From Micromonospora zingiberis (lineage in GTDB: Bacteria > Actinomycetota > Actinomycetes > Mycobacteriales > Micromonosporaceae): DNA of 64,000 nt. Below, one piece after another: positions 14,872 to 22,672 of this stretch. How positions within the stretch are numbered: the first letter of the stretch is position 1; every line of letters starts with the position of its first letter. The stretch is taken from the NCBI RefSeq assembly GCF_004331455.1, contig NZ_SJJR01000018.1, positions 58,789 through 122,788 on the forward strand, written 5' to 3'. A program made the position numbers and the translations under genes. The notes under the pieces were generated by a model. That model had not been told where the DNA came from, ran no database searches, and saw only the letters and a list, made by a program, of their open reading frames with translations.

Positions 14872-14914
14872 ACGGAAGCCCTGGCGGGACATCGGTCCTG
14901 ACCAGGGCTTCCGT
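14872..14914. terminator. Bidirectional terminator between int and tRNA-Gly
   Basis: A 13-bp perfect stem (ACGGAAGCCCTGG with CCAGGGCTTCCGT) encloses a 17-nt loop that can itself pair (GGAC/GTCC). It sits between the convergent integrase and tRNA-Gly genes and can serve both. Confidence 0.75.
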
Positions 14915-14917
14915 ACG

Positions 14918-14961
14918 TGGAGCGGGTGACGGGAATCGAACCCGCACTGTCAGCTTGGGAA
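14918..14961. repeat. attR: 3' part of tRNA-Gly
   Basis: Right copy of the 44-bp direct repeat, within the intact tRNA gene from its CCA end into the anticodon arm. Compared with attL it differs only at one base near the CCA end. Confidence 0.9.
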
Positions 14962-14991
14962 GCTGATGTTCTGCCATTGAACTACACCCGC
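14918..14991 (-). tRNA. tRNA-Gly (anticodon CCC), AICE integration target
   Basis: Reading the minus strand, GCGGGTG pairs with CACCCGC for the acceptor stem, the D-arm carries GTTCAATGGCAGAAC, the anticodon stem TCAGC/GCTGA closes the loop TTCCCAA (anticodon CCC), and the T-arm CGGG-TTCGATT-CCCG is canonical. CCA is encoded (14,920-14,918). A TACAGT -10-like box lies upstream at 15,007-15,002 on the minus strand. The element restores the full gene, so glycine decoding of GGG codons is kept. Confidence 0.95.
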
Positions 14992-15192
14992 AAGCGGGAT
15001 CACTGTACCTGAGTCACCGGCCCCGTGCACCCAGGCACCCCGGGCCGAGGACCGGCCGCAACCACGGCAAGAAGTTTCAGGCTCGCAACATATGGCCATG
15101 TTCAAATCTGTCGATGGGTTGTAACGTCTGCCCCACGTTTTCCGCACGGCGCGACACAACCCCCAGTCGCGTCGACAGAAAGAGGTGGGCAT

Positions 15193-16194
15193 ATGGGACT
15201 TCGTCCCGACCTGCTGAACCGGCGCATCGCCGGCATCGCATCGACGTCGCTGGCCATGGTGCTCGGTGTGGCAACGGTTGGCGTGTTGCCGGCCGCGACC
15301 ATTACCGCCAGCCCGGCAGCGGCTGCCGCACACGCCGACGAGGTGTGCGAGGACCCGACCGGCACAGCGGCCAGGGTCCGGGGCGACGCGGTCGTCAAGC
15401 ACGACCCGAACGAACTGACCATGACCCAGCTGCACCAGCGGGAGGCCGAGTTCGCCGACCTGCTGCAGGAGCGGGCCAAGCGGGTCGGCCAGCGTACGCT
15501 GAGCGCCCAGGTCGCCGCGGCCTCGGTCACCATTCCGGTCGTGGTGCACGTGATCCGCAGGGACACCACCCGGGCCGGTGGGAACATCCCCGACTCGATG
15601 ATCCACTCGCAGATCAGCGTGCTGAACCAGTCGTTCAGTGGGGCGACGGGCGGCGCCGCCACCGCCTTCGCGTTCCAGCTCCAGAGCATCAACCGGGTCA
15701 CCAACACGTCGTGGTACCCGATCCGGCAGGGCTCCTCTGCCGAGCGGCAGATGAAGACCCAGCTCCGCCAGGGCACCAAGGGCACGCTCAACATCTATCT
15801 CGGTGAGTTGAGCAGCGGCCTGCTCGGCTGGGCGACCTTCCCGCAGACCACCCTGAACGTGATGGATGGTGTGGTCGCGCTCAGCGAGTCGCTGCCCGGC
15901 GGCACCGCCACCAACTACAACCAGGGCGACACCGGCACCCACGAGGTCGGCCACTGGTTGAACCTGTACCACACCTTCCAGGGTGGCTGCTCGGGCAGCG
16001 GCGACCAGGTCGCGGACACCCCGGCGGAGGCATCGCCGGCCTACCAGTGCCCGACCGGCCGGGACACCTGCTCCAGCCCGGGTCTCGACCCGATCACCAA
16101 CTTCATGGACTACACGTACGACTCCTGCATGTACCAGTTCACCCCGGGCCAGGCGACCCGGATGATCAACGCCTGGAACACCTATCGGGCGTAG
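15193..16194 (+). CDS. Secreted M43-family zinc metalloprotease
   Basis: This 333-residue protease starts with a signal peptide (RRIAGIASTSLAMVLGVATVGVL...SPAAAAAH). After a propeptide-like region comes a catalytic domain like that of cytophagalysin/pappalysin: HEVGHWLNLYH supplies HExxHxxGxxH-type zinc ligands, and FMDYTYDSCMYQFT the Met-turn, with cysteines around it likely forming disulfides. It would act outside the cell on proteins or peptides. ATG 15,193 is chosen for its GAGGTGG ribosome binding site and the proper signal peptide. It stands alone, transcribed away from tRNA-Gly. Confidence 0.88.
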   Translation: MGLRPDLLNRRIAGIASTSLAMVLGVATVGVLPAATITASPAAAAAHADEVCEDPTGTAARVRGDAVVKHDPNELTMTQLHQREAEFADLLQERAKRVGQRTLSAQVAAASVTIPVVVHVIRRDTTRAGGNIPDSMIHSQISVLNQSFSGATGGAATAFAFQLQSINRVTNTSWYPIRQGSSAERQMKTQLRQGTKGTLNIYLGELSSGLLGWATFPQTTLNVMDGVVALSESLPGGTATNYNQGDTGTHEVGHWLNLYHTFQGGCSGSGDQVADTPAEASPAYQCPTGRDTCSSPGLDPITNFMDYTYDSCMYQFTPGQATRMINAWNTYRA

Positions 16195-16292
16195 CGGGGT
16201 CAGCACGTACCTCTCCGGTGCCGGTCCCGTTCGATGGGGCCGGCACCGGCGCGTGCGGGCTCGGGTGGCGGTGGCGCTACGTCGTGCCGGGC

Positions 16293-16838
16293 TCAGGCCG
16301 CGCGGCGGGCGTGTCGGCCGGAGCGGGCCGCCAGCGACGTGGGGCGCTGCGCCTGCGGGGTGGCCGCCGCCGGATCGAGCCAGACCTGGACGGCCGGCCC
16401 TCCGCCCTGATCGCCCGGCAGGCCGGCAGCGGAGTGCCCGTGGCGGGACAGCATCGCCACGTCGACCGTGAACTCGAACAGTCGCCAGTCGGCGTGCGGG
16501 GCGGCCCGAGCGGCGAGGGCCAGCCGGGCCACGGTGGCGTCGTCGGTCACCGGCCAGGCCCGACCGGCGACGTACGCCTCGTCGTCGCTCTCCTCCGCCG
16601 GGAAGGAGTGCAGCGCGTAGCGCCCGTCGCGTTCCAGGTCGCGCCGCTTCGGCGAGTCGATCACGAAACAGAACAGACCGTCGTCGGTGATCACCGGGGA
16701 GACCGGGTGCACCCGGGGCCCGCCGTCGGCGCGGACCGTGGCCAGGTAGCCGAAGCCAGGGCCGTACTGCTGCATGAGAAGGCGGATCCCGTCGGCGAGT
16801 CGAGGCTCGTCAGCGGCGAATTCGGACCAGGAAGCCAT
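16293..16838 (-). CDS. Pyridoxamine 5'-phosphate oxidase-family (split barrel) protein
   Basis: This 181-residue protein has the FMN-binding split-barrel pattern: GFGYLATVRADGGPRVHPVSPVI near the N-terminus, then LFCFVIDSPKRRDLERDGRYALHSF, both typical of actinobacterial PPOx-class flavoproteins or F420-binding relatives. The C-terminal 60 residues are low in recognisable structure. Members reduce or bind small substrates with FMN or F420; the specific reaction is not evident. It is divergent from dcd with a LexA-like site in between. Confidence 0.75.
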   Translation of the reverse strand: MASWSEFAADEPRLADGIRLLMQQYGPGFGYLATVRADGGPRVHPVSPVITDDGLFCFVIDSPKRRDLERDGRYALHSFPAEESDDEAYVAGRAWPVTDDATVARLALAARAAPHADWRLFEFTVDVAMLSRHGHSAAGLPGDQGGGPAVQVWLDPAAATPQAQRPTSLAARSGRHARRAA

Positions 16839-16850
16839 GCGGACATGCTA

Positions 16851-16866
16851 TCGAACATACGTTCTA
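16851..16866. promoter_or_regulatory. LexA/SOS-box-like palindrome between PPOx and dcd
   Basis: TCGAACATACGTTCTA matches the actinobacterial SOS box TCGAAC-N4-GTTCGA at every fixed position but one. It lies 13 bp upstream of the PPOx start and 52 bp upstream of dcd, suited to control either divergent gene. Confidence 0.55.
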
Positions 16867-16917
16867 AGCGGGTAGTCCGACACGCAGGTCACGCATACCG
16901 ACAGCTATGGTGTGGCG

Positions 16918-17496
16918 ATGCTGCTCTCCGACCGTGACCTGGTCTCCGAGATCAAGGCGGGCACCCTGGCGCTGGAGCCCTTCGAGCCCACGCTGGTGCA
17001 GCCGTCCAGCATCGACGTACGCCTGGACAAGCTGTTCCGGGTGTTCAACAACCACCTGTACACCCACATCGACCCGGCGACCCAGCAGGACGACCTGACC
17101 TCGCCGGTCGAGGTGCCCGACGGTGAGCCCTTCGTGCTGCACCCCGGCGAGTTCGTACTCGCCTCCACACTGGAGGTCATCTCCCTCGGCGACCAGCTCG
17201 CCGGCCGACTGGAAGGCAAGTCCAGCCTGGGCCGGCTCGGTCTGCTCACCCACTCCACCGCCGGCTTCATCGACCCCGGCTTCTCCGGTCACGTCACGCT
17301 GGAGCTGTCCAACGTGGCCAACCTGCCGATCACCCTCTGGCCCGGCATGAAGATCGGCCAGCTCTGCATCTTCCGGCTCTCCTCGCCCGCCGAGCACCCG
17401 TACGGATCGGCCGTCTACGGCTCGCGTTACCAGGGCCAGCGCGGCCCCACACCGAGCCGGGCCTGGCAGAACTGGCGCACCTGGCCGACCCGCTGA
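16918..17496 (+). CDS. dcd: dCTP deaminase
   Basis: This 192-residue enzyme converts dCTP to dUTP (or directly to dUMP in bifunctional forms) for thymidylate synthesis. Family motifs run throughout: MLLSDRDLVSEI at the start, QPSSIDVRLD, LHPGEFVLAST.EVI, LEGKSSLGRLGL.THSTAGFIDPGFSGH with the catalytic Glu in the latter part of the family block, and AEHPYGS..YGSRYQGQRGPT at the C-terminus. ATG 16,918 gives the usual N-terminus; a GTG two codons earlier is possible. A possible SOS box upstream would link dNTP supply to DNA damage. Confidence 0.95.
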   Translation: MLLSDRDLVSEIKAGTLALEPFEPTLVQPSSIDVRLDKLFRVFNNHLYTHIDPATQQDDLTSPVEVPDGEPFVLHPGEFVLASTLEVISLGDQLAGRLEGKSSLGRLGLLTHSTAGFIDPGFSGHVTLELSNVANLPITLWPGMKIGQLCIFRLSSPAEHPYGSAVYGSRYQGQRGPTPSRAWQNWRTWPTR

Positions 17497-17522
17497 CCAC
17501 CCCGCCAGGCACCGGCCGCGAA

Positions 17523-17550
17523 CGGCGGGGCCCGGACCAGGACCCCGCCG
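17523..17550. terminator. Terminator between dcd and the NlpC/P60 gene
   Basis: CGGCGGGG (17,523-17,530) and CCCCGCCG (17,543-17,550) form an 8-bp GC stem with a 12-nt loop between convergent genes; no T-run. Confidence 0.6.
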
Positions 17551-17566
17551 TCGTACTCGGCACGCC

Positions 17567-18607
17567 TCAGCCCGGTCGGCCGAAGCTGTGGATCGGGCTG
17601 CTGTCCATCCGTTTCATCTTCACCGGTTGACCTGCCCGGGAGGCGTGCACCACCCAGCCGCCACCGACGTACATGCCGACGTGGTGCAGGTCGCGGTAGT
17701 AGAAGACGAGATCACCCGGGCGCAGGTCGCCGCGGCTCACGGACGCGGTGACCTGGCGCTGCCGGGCGGCGTTGTGCGGCAGCGCCACCCCGGCCCGCGC
17801 CCACGCGGCCAGCATCAGCCCGGAGCAGTCGTACGCGTTCGGCCCCTCGGCCCCCCACGAGTACGGCTTGCCGATCTGGGCGCAGGCGAACTTCACCGCC
17901 ACCCCGGCCGGACCGCCCGGATAGCCGGCCGGACAGGGGGCCGGACGTAGCGGGCCGCCGCCTCCGTTGTCGTACGCCCGCAGCCGGAGCCGCTGCAACC
18001 GATCGATCTCGGCGTCGATCTGCCGCCGCTTCGCCGCGAGGTCGGCCTCCGCGCGGGTCAACTGGACGATGGTGCGGTCCAACCCGGCCTTGGCGGCGGC
18101 GAGTTCGTCGCGCAGTTCACTCGCCTGCCGTACGTCCTGTTGCTGGTAATGGGCATAGCGGTCGAGCAGGCCGATCTGCTCCACCACCTCGCCGGGCGAC
18201 CTGCTGCCCAGCAGGGCGTTGACCGCACCAACCGTGCCGCCCTTGTACGCCCGCGCCGCCAGCGCGCCGACCCGGGTCATCGCCACATCGACCTGTTGCT
18301 CAAGGGGCCCGATCCGGGCGGCCAGGGCATCGGCTTCCCGGCGTTTGCCGGCCAGGTCCTGCCGGGTGGCGTTGTGTCGTTCGATAAGTGCTTCGAGCCG
18401 GTTCCAGTCCGCGTCGATCTGGCGCTCGATGTCGTCGACCGTCGGGTCGGCGTGGGCCGCCGTCGCGCCGCCGGTCAGGATGACGGCGGTCGCGGCCAGA
18501 GCGGCGAGTGCGGTGGTGCAGCGGTACCAGCGGGATCGCGGCGCAGCCGTCGTCGGGCCGGGCGTCACCGGCCGCGCTGACGGTGGCCGCGGGGCATGGT
18601 GTGCCAC
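17567..18607 (-). CDS. Secreted NlpC/P60 peptidoglycan endopeptidase with coiled-coil, c-di-AMP riboswitch controlled
   Basis: This 346-residue protein has a signal peptide or anchor at about residues 28-55 (ALAALAATAVILTGGATAAHA), a long helical coiled-coil region (about 57-210, IERQIDADWNRLEALIERHN...), then an NlpC/P60 domain: catalytic Cys in YDCSGL, His in HHVGMYVG, and third polar residue in VVHAS. These enzymes cut the D-Glu-mDAP link in peptide stems, and the coiled coil often keeps them inactive until a partner such as an FtsEX-like complex acts. A ydaO-type riboswitch lies in its leader. It is a paralogue of the neighbour at 18,927-19,934. Confidence 0.88.
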   Translation of the reverse strand: MAHHAPRPPSARPVTPGPTTAAPRSRWYRCTTALAALAATAVILTGGATAAHADPTVDDIERQIDADWNRLEALIERHNATRQDLAGKRREADALAARIGPLEQQVDVAMTRVGALAARAYKGGTVGAVNALLGSRSPGEVVEQIGLLDRYAHYQQQDVRQASELRDELAAAKAGLDRTIVQLTRAEADLAAKRRQIDAEIDRLQRLRLRAYDNGGGGPLRPAPCPAGYPGGPAGVAVKFACAQIGKPYSWGAEGPNAYDCSGLMLAAWARAGVALPHNAARQRQVTASVSRGDLRPGDLVFYYRDLHHVGMYVGGGWVVHASRAGQPVKMKRMDSSPIHSFGRPG

Positions 18608-18624
18608 CGGGCTCCGTACTCCTT

Positions 18625-18793
18625 CTTCCCATACCGCCTACCGGGTTAGCTGACGGGTTCGGGCGGGAAGGGGTCGCCCTACCGCGATGATCGCGGATTC
18701 ACCCCGGATACCTGGGTCCCCGGCTCGCAGATGCGACTCGGCGGTGTCGGACCGTTACCGCCCCTGGTGGGCGGAGCTGTCAGCGGACCAACG
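18625..18793 (-). promoter_or_regulatory. c-di-AMP riboswitch (ydaO/yuaA type)
   Basis: The minus-strand leader shows the ydaO core seen in actinobacterial examples: GCTCCGCCCACCAGGGGCGGTAAC, then GCCGGGGACCCAGGTATCCGGGGTGAATCC, a variable stem (CGCGATCATCGCG), GTAGGGCGACCCCTTCCCGCCCGAACCCGTCAGCTAACC and GTAGGCGGTATGGG just before AAGGAG. The class binds cyclic di-AMP and generally turns off cell-wall hydrolase genes when the ligand is abundant. Boundaries are approximate to within about 10 bp. Confidence 0.85.
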
Positions 18794-18800
18794 ATTGCCC

Positions 18801-18830
18801 AGCGTAGGTACGATCCCCGTCGATACGCAA
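18801..18830 (-). promoter_or_regulatory. Promoter of the riboswitch-controlled NlpC/P60 gene
   Basis: On the minus strand TTGCGT (18,830-18,825), an 18-bp spacer and TACGCT (18,806-18,801) precede the riboswitch by about 8 bp, so transcription would start at its 5' edge. Confidence 0.5.
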
Positions 18831-18870
18831 CACATCCACGCCATCACTCTCGGTGCGCAAATCCGACAAT

Positions 18871-18908
18871 GACAAGGGCCCCCGGTCGCTTGACCGGGGG
18901 CCCTTGTC
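18871..18908. terminator. Strong terminator downstream of the second NlpC/P60 gene
   Basis: A 17-bp perfect stem (from GACAAGGGCCCCC to GGGGGCCCTTGTC) with a 4-nt GCTT loop begins 19 bp after the stop of the gene at 18,927-19,934. Confidence 0.85.
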
Positions 18909-18926
18909 GCGTTCCTGTGGGACGGC

Positions 18927-19934
18927 TCAGCCGGGTCGGCGGAAACCGGCGATCGGCATCGTGGTGATCGGGGAGACGTTGACCGGCACACCCGCTCGGG
19001 CCGAGTGCACCATCTTGTTGTTACCCAGGTAGATCCCGACGTGGCTCAGATCACTGCGGAAGAAGACCAGGTCGCCGGGGCGGGCATCGGCCCGGGCGAT
19101 CGCCTTGCCCTCGTTCCACTGAGCACCGGTGAAGTGCGTCAGGTAGATCCCGGCGGCCTTGTACGCGTACTGGGTCAGCCCGGAGCAGTCGAACGAGTTC
19201 GGACCGGTGGCACCCCAGACGTAGGGCTTGCCGACCTGCTGACAGGCGACCCTGATGGCGGTCCGGGCCGCCTCGCTGACCACACCGTTGATGGTCGGGC
19301 AGTTGGTGGTCTTGACCGTGGTCACCGGCAACGACCGCTCAAGCCGCTTGATCTCGACATCGATCTGCTTCTTCTTCGCCGCCAGCTGCTTTTCCTTCGT
19401 CTCCTGGTCGGCGATCAACGCGTCGAGCTTGGCCTTCTGGTCGTCGTACTTCTTGCGGACCTTCATCACGCTTTCGAGCTGCTTGCGCTCGTACGCCGCC
19501 AACCGCTCCAGGAAGGCCATCTGCTCGCCGAGCGTGTCCGGCTTCGCGTTCAGCAGCACCGCACCGAGTTCCTGGGACGGCCCGCTCACGTAGTACCGGG
19601 AGGCGAGGTCGGCCACCCGGTTCATGGCGAGTTCGGCCTCCAGGGCCAGCGGCTGGATCTTCTTTTGCAGGTCGCCCGACTTCTGCCGGTTGGTCCTCAG
19701 CTGCGACCGCACCTTGTTGTACTGCTCGATGGTGGGCTCAAGCTGCTGCCACTGCTTGTCGATCTGGCGCTCGATCTCGTCCACCGACGGTGCCGCGTAC
19801 GCCGGAGCGACGAGCAGGCTGGCGCCGACCGCCACAGCGGACACCAGCATGACCATGCGGTGGGCGGCCCTACGCAGACCGCCGGGACGGCGGGACCGTC
19901 CGGGCACGTGACGATGGAGGGGCATGGTTGCCAC
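18927..19934 (-). CDS. Secreted NlpC/P60 peptidoglycan endopeptidase (RipA/SCO-type) with coiled-coil
   Basis: The 335-residue product has a signal peptide (MVMLVSAVAVGASLLVAPAYA), a coiled-coil domain (about residues 48-205, IERQIDKQWQQLEPTIEQYNKV...), then NlpC/P60 with Cys in FDCSGL, His in LSHVGIYLG and the VHSA third residue. Lysine-rich helices near residue 180 suggest binding to wall polymers. GTG 19,934 is chosen because AAAAGGAG lies 9 bp before it; an in-frame ATG is three codons downstream (19,925). It looks like a duplicate of the upstream-neighbour hydrolase but has a different leader with no c-di-AMP aptamer, so the two are regulated separately. Confidence 0.88.
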   Translation of the reverse strand: MATMPLHRHVPGRSRRPGGLRRAAHRMVMLVSAVAVGASLLVAPAYAAPSVDEIERQIDKQWQQLEPTIEQYNKVRSQLRTNRQKSGDLQKKIQPLALEAELAMNRVADLASRYYVSGPSQELGAVLLNAKPDTLGEQMAFLERLAAYERKQLESVMKVRKKYDDQKAKLDALIADQETKEKQLAAKKKQIDVEIKRLERSLPVTTVKTTNCPTINGVVSEAARTAIRVACQQVGKPYVWGATGPNSFDCSGLTQYAYKAAGIYLTHFTGAQWNEGKAIARADARPGDLVFFRSDLSHVGIYLGNNKMVHSARAGVPVNVSPITTMPIAGFRRPG

Positions 19935-19954
19935 CGGCACCGACTCCTTTTGCA

Positions 19955-20015
19955 ACCGACCGCCGGGCGTCCCGCGAGCGGTAGGGGGCGGGACAGACGA
20001 CCTACAACGGTCGGT
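19955..20015 (-). promoter_or_regulatory. Structured 5' leader of the second NlpC/P60 gene
   Basis: On the minus strand ACCGACCG (20,015-20,008) pairs with CGGTCGGT (19,962-19,955), and inside it GTCCCGC (19,994-19,988) pairs with GCGGGAC (19,975-19,969). The nested stems start at the predicted transcription start and end 3 bp before AAAAGGAG, so folding could gate ribosome access. The sequence does not match ydaO. Confidence 0.5.
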
Positions 20016-20020
20016 GCCCC

Positions 20021-20049
20021 ACATTAGGGAAGGCGCGGTGCGGAATCAA
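20021..20049 (-). promoter_or_regulatory. Promoter of the second NlpC/P60 gene
   Basis: TTGATT (20,049-20,044), an exact 17-bp spacer and TAATGT (20,026-20,021) on the minus strand make a good housekeeping-sigma promoter ending just before the structured leader. Confidence 0.65.
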
Positions 20050-20140
20050 GGCGACCAACGGCCGATTCACGTTTGCGCGACCAACCGCACACAAAGGGTG
20101 TCGACACATTCGTTATAGTCACGCCCGCCAATACAAATAC

Positions 20141-20174
20141 GGGGGTACGGCGACCGGAAGGCCGCCACACCCCC
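20141..20174. terminator. Terminator downstream of the Fe-S protein gene
   Basis: GGGGGTACGGCGACC, loop GGAA, and GGCCGCCACACCCCC form a long stem with two mismatches 16 bp after the Fe-S gene stop. On the minus strand it is followed by TATTTGTATT, a T-rich tail. Confidence 0.75.
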
Positions 20175-20189
20175 GCAGCGTACGCCCGG

Positions 20190-22388
20190 TCAGCCGGCGA
20201 CCGGCTCGCCCTCCTCGGCGCCCCGGGTCTGCTCGGGCCGGACCGACCGCAGCAGGACGCTGGCCACGTCGACCACCTCGACCTGCTCCCCGGCGCCCTT
20301 GCCGTTCACCCCGTCGGTGAGCATGGTCGAGCAGAACGGACAGCCGACGGCGATGGTCCTGGCGCCGGTGGACATGGCCTCCTCGACCCGGTCCACGTTG
20401 ATCCGCTTGCCGATCCGCTCCTCCATCCACATCCGGGCGCCACCGGCGCCGCAGCAGAAGGACCGCTCGCTGTTGCGCGGCATCTCGGTGATCTCCCCGT
20501 CGCCCAACGCACGTCCCAGCACTTCGCGGGGCGGGGTGAAGACCCGGTTGTGCCGGCCGAGGTAGCACGGATCGTGGTACGTGACGCCGCCGTCGACCGG
20601 CTCGATCGGGGTGAGCTTGCCGCTGGCGACCAGGTGCGCCAGCAGTTGGGTGTGGTGTACCACCTCGAACTCGCCGCCGAGTTGGCCGTACTCGTTGCCC
20701 AGCGTGTTGAAGCAGTGCGGACAGGTCGCGACGATCTTGCGCTTTGCCTTCTCGCGGCCCTCGAACGCCTCGTTCAGGGTCTCGACGTTCTGCTGGGCGA
20801 GCATCTGGAAGACGAACTCGTTGCCGATCCGGCGGGCCGGGTCGCCGGAGCAGGTTTCGCCCTCGCCGAGGATGGCGAACGAGACGCCGGCCTCGTTCAA
20901 CAGCGTGGCCACCGCCCGGGTGGTCTTCTTGGCCCGGTCCTCGAACGCGCCGGCACAGCCCACCCAGAACAGGTACTCGAAGTCGTCGACCTCGCCGACC
21001 CGGGGCACCTCGAAGTCGAGGCCCTTGGTCCAGTCCTCGCGGGTGTTCTGCGGCGCGCCCCAGGGGTTGCCCTTGTTCTCCAGGTTGCGCAACATCACGC
21101 CGGCCTCGGACGGGAAGCTCGACTCGATGAGCACCTGGTAGCGGCGCATGTCCACGATGTGGTCGACGTGCTCGATGTCCACCGGGCACTGCTCGACGCA
21201 GGCTCCGCAGGTGGTGCACGACCAGAGCACGTCCGGGTCGATCACCCCGCCCGCCTCGGCGTCACCGATCAGCGGCTTCTCCGCCTCGGCCAGGGCCAGC
21301 ACGTCGACGTGGGCGAGTTGCGCGGCGGTGGCCTTCTCCTCGCCAGTGAGGTCCTTGCCGCCGCCGGCCAGCAGGTAGGGCGCCTTCGCGTACGCGTGGT
21401 CCCGCAGGCTCAGCACGAGCAGCTTCGGCGACAGCGGCTTGCCGGTGTTCCAGGCCGGGCACTGCGACTGGCACCGGCCACACTCGGTGCAGGTGCTGAA
21501 GTCGAGCAGCCCCTTCCAGGTGAACTGCTCGACCTGGGCCACCCCGAACTGGTCCTTCTCGGGGTCCGCCTCCTCGAAGTCCAGCGGCTTGCCGTCGCTC
21601 ATCATCGGCCGCAGCGGGCCGAGACCGGAGCCGGCCGCGCCCGGCTTGCGCTTGAAGAAGATGTTGGGGAAGGCGAGGAACCGGTGCCAGGCCACGCCCA
21701 TGGTCACGTTCAGCGAGATCACGATGAGCCAGGTCATCGAGATCGCGATCTTGATCAGGGCGGCGATACTGACGCCGGAGTCCCAGTCGGGCAGCGCCGA
21801 GCCGACCGCGTGGCTGAGCGGGGTGGCCCAGGTCGGGTACTCGAAGTGGTCGGTGGCCACCTTGAAGCCCCGAATCAGGAAACCCATGACCAGTACGGCG
21901 AGGACGACCGCCTCGACGAAGTAGCCCTGCCACATGGTCGAACCGGTGAACCGCGACCGGCGGCCGGCCCGCGTGGGCCGGTTGGCGAGCCGGATCCCGA
22001 TCAGTACCACGATGCCGACCACGCCCAGGATGCCGATCGCCTCGGTGACCAGGCCGTAGAGCGCCCAGCCGCCGATCAGCGGCAGCCCGCCGGTCGGCGA
22101 CACCACCTCGAAGTACGCCTCAAGCACCAGCAGCGACAGCACGATGAAGCCGACCATCACGAACCAGTGCGCCGCGCCCACCACACTCCAGCGCAGCATC
22201 CTGGTGTGCCCGGCGGTCTCCGCGAGCATGGTCCTGGTGCGGCTGGCCTTGTCGCCGAACCGGGACGGGTCGGGCTGACCCAGCCGGATCACGGCCACCA
22301 TCTGCATGACCGCGCGTACCGCAAGCCACACCGCCACGGCGGTGATGGCGGCCGCGAGGATCGTGGTGACGATCTGGACGCTGCCCAT
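20190..22388 (-). CDS. Membrane-bound heterodisulfide reductase-like (Fe-S)-binding protein
   Basis: This 732-residue protein has about six transmembrane helices in its N-terminal 270 residues (TILAAAITAVAVWLAVRAV, WFVMVGFIVLSLLVLEAYF and others), with histidines that could ligate haem as in NarI/HdrE-like subunits. Next come two [4Fe-4S] motifs, CTECGRCQSQCP and CTTCGACVEQCP, and two cysteine-rich CCG domains (FWVGCAG..., SFCCGAGGARMW). It resembles mycobacterial and streptomycete proteins of this architecture thought to pass electrons between the quinone pool and a soluble acyl-CoA dehydrogenase or ETF system. The partner is not in this window next to it. ATG 22,388 gives the first helix at once. 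Confidence 0.85.
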   Translation of the reverse strand: MGSVQIVTTILAAAITAVAVWLAVRAVMQMVAVIRLGQPDPSRFGDKASRTRTMLAETAGHTRMLRWSVVGAAHWFVMVGFIVLSLLVLEAYFEVVSPTGGLPLIGGWALYGLVTEAIGILGVVGIVVLIGIRLANRPTRAGRRSRFTGSTMWQGYFVEAVVLAVLVMGFLIRGFKVATDHFEYPTWATPLSHAVGSALPDWDSGVSIAALIKIAISMTWLIVISLNVTMGVAWHRFLAFPNIFFKRKPGAAGSGLGPLRPMMSDGKPLDFEEADPEKDQFGVAQVEQFTWKGLLDFSTCTECGRCQSQCPAWNTGKPLSPKLLVLSLRDHAYAKAPYLLAGGGKDLTGEEKATAAQLAHVDVLALAEAEKPLIGDAEAGGVIDPDVLWSCTTCGACVEQCPVDIEHVDHIVDMRRYQVLIESSFPSEAGVMLRNLENKGNPWGAPQNTREDWTKGLDFEVPRVGEVDDFEYLFWVGCAGAFEDRAKKTTRAVATLLNEAGVSFAILGEGETCSGDPARRIGNEFVFQMLAQQNVETLNEAFEGREKAKRKIVATCPHCFNTLGNEYGQLGGEFEVVHHTQLLAHLVASGKLTPIEPVDGGVTYHDPCYLGRHNRVFTPPREVLGRALGDGEITEMPRNSERSFCCGAGGARMWMEERIGKRINVDRVEEAMSTGARTIAVGCPFCSTMLTDGVNGKGAGEQVEVVDVASVLLRSVRPEQTRGAEEGEPVAG

Positions 22389-22672
22389 CGAGTTGGCCTC
22401 CCGGTCTGCTGCCTGTCGAGCGGCTCGGCGACCGGAGTCGGGTCAAAGGCGCGAACGGGACCACAACCCGCCGCTGCACCTCAAACCGGACCGGCCGATG
22501 ACCTTGCCCGCTCGGTCATGCAGTGCAGCCTACGCGCAAGGTTACCCAGCAGTAACGTGAGTCTTCTCGCACCCGGGCCACGCCGCCCTGCGCACACCTT
22601 AGGAGGCAGCCACGGTCACCGCTCGGCCGGGCCCTCGACGGGTGCCCGGCAACTACCGGATGACCTGCGGGA
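22389..22672. other. Intergenic region with a GTTAC palindrome
   Basis: No coding potential beyond chance. GTTACCCAGCAGTAAC at 22,541-22,556 is an inverted repeat (GTTAC/GTAAC) overlapping a weak minus-strand promoter (TTACTG, 17 bp, TAGGCT) for the Fe-S gene, so a regulator may bind there. Confidence 0.4.

Larger units (their letters stand above)
2892..14961 (+). mobile_element. Integrated AICE (pSAM2-type integrative and conjugative element) in tRNA-Gly(CCC)
   Basis: The 12.07-kb segment is flanked by 44-bp direct repeats of the tRNA-Gly 3' end and holds every AICE module: tyrosine integrase and excisionase next to the intact tRNA, a primase-polymerase with a RecA-like ATPase for replication, an FtsK/TraB translocase for conjugal double-stranded DNA transfer, and a GntR-type regulator. 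The backbone genes overlap by 1-4 bp and run toward the integrase. A three-gene, visibly AT-richer cargo operon occupies the left third on the opposite strand. No gene in the backbone looks broken, so the element may still be able to excise. Confidence 0.88.

Noticed and set aside
19955..20015. Second c-di-AMP riboswitch for the other NlpC/P60 gene
   Set aside because: The leader lacks the ydaO core blocks found at 18,625-18,793; it is listed only as a structured leader.
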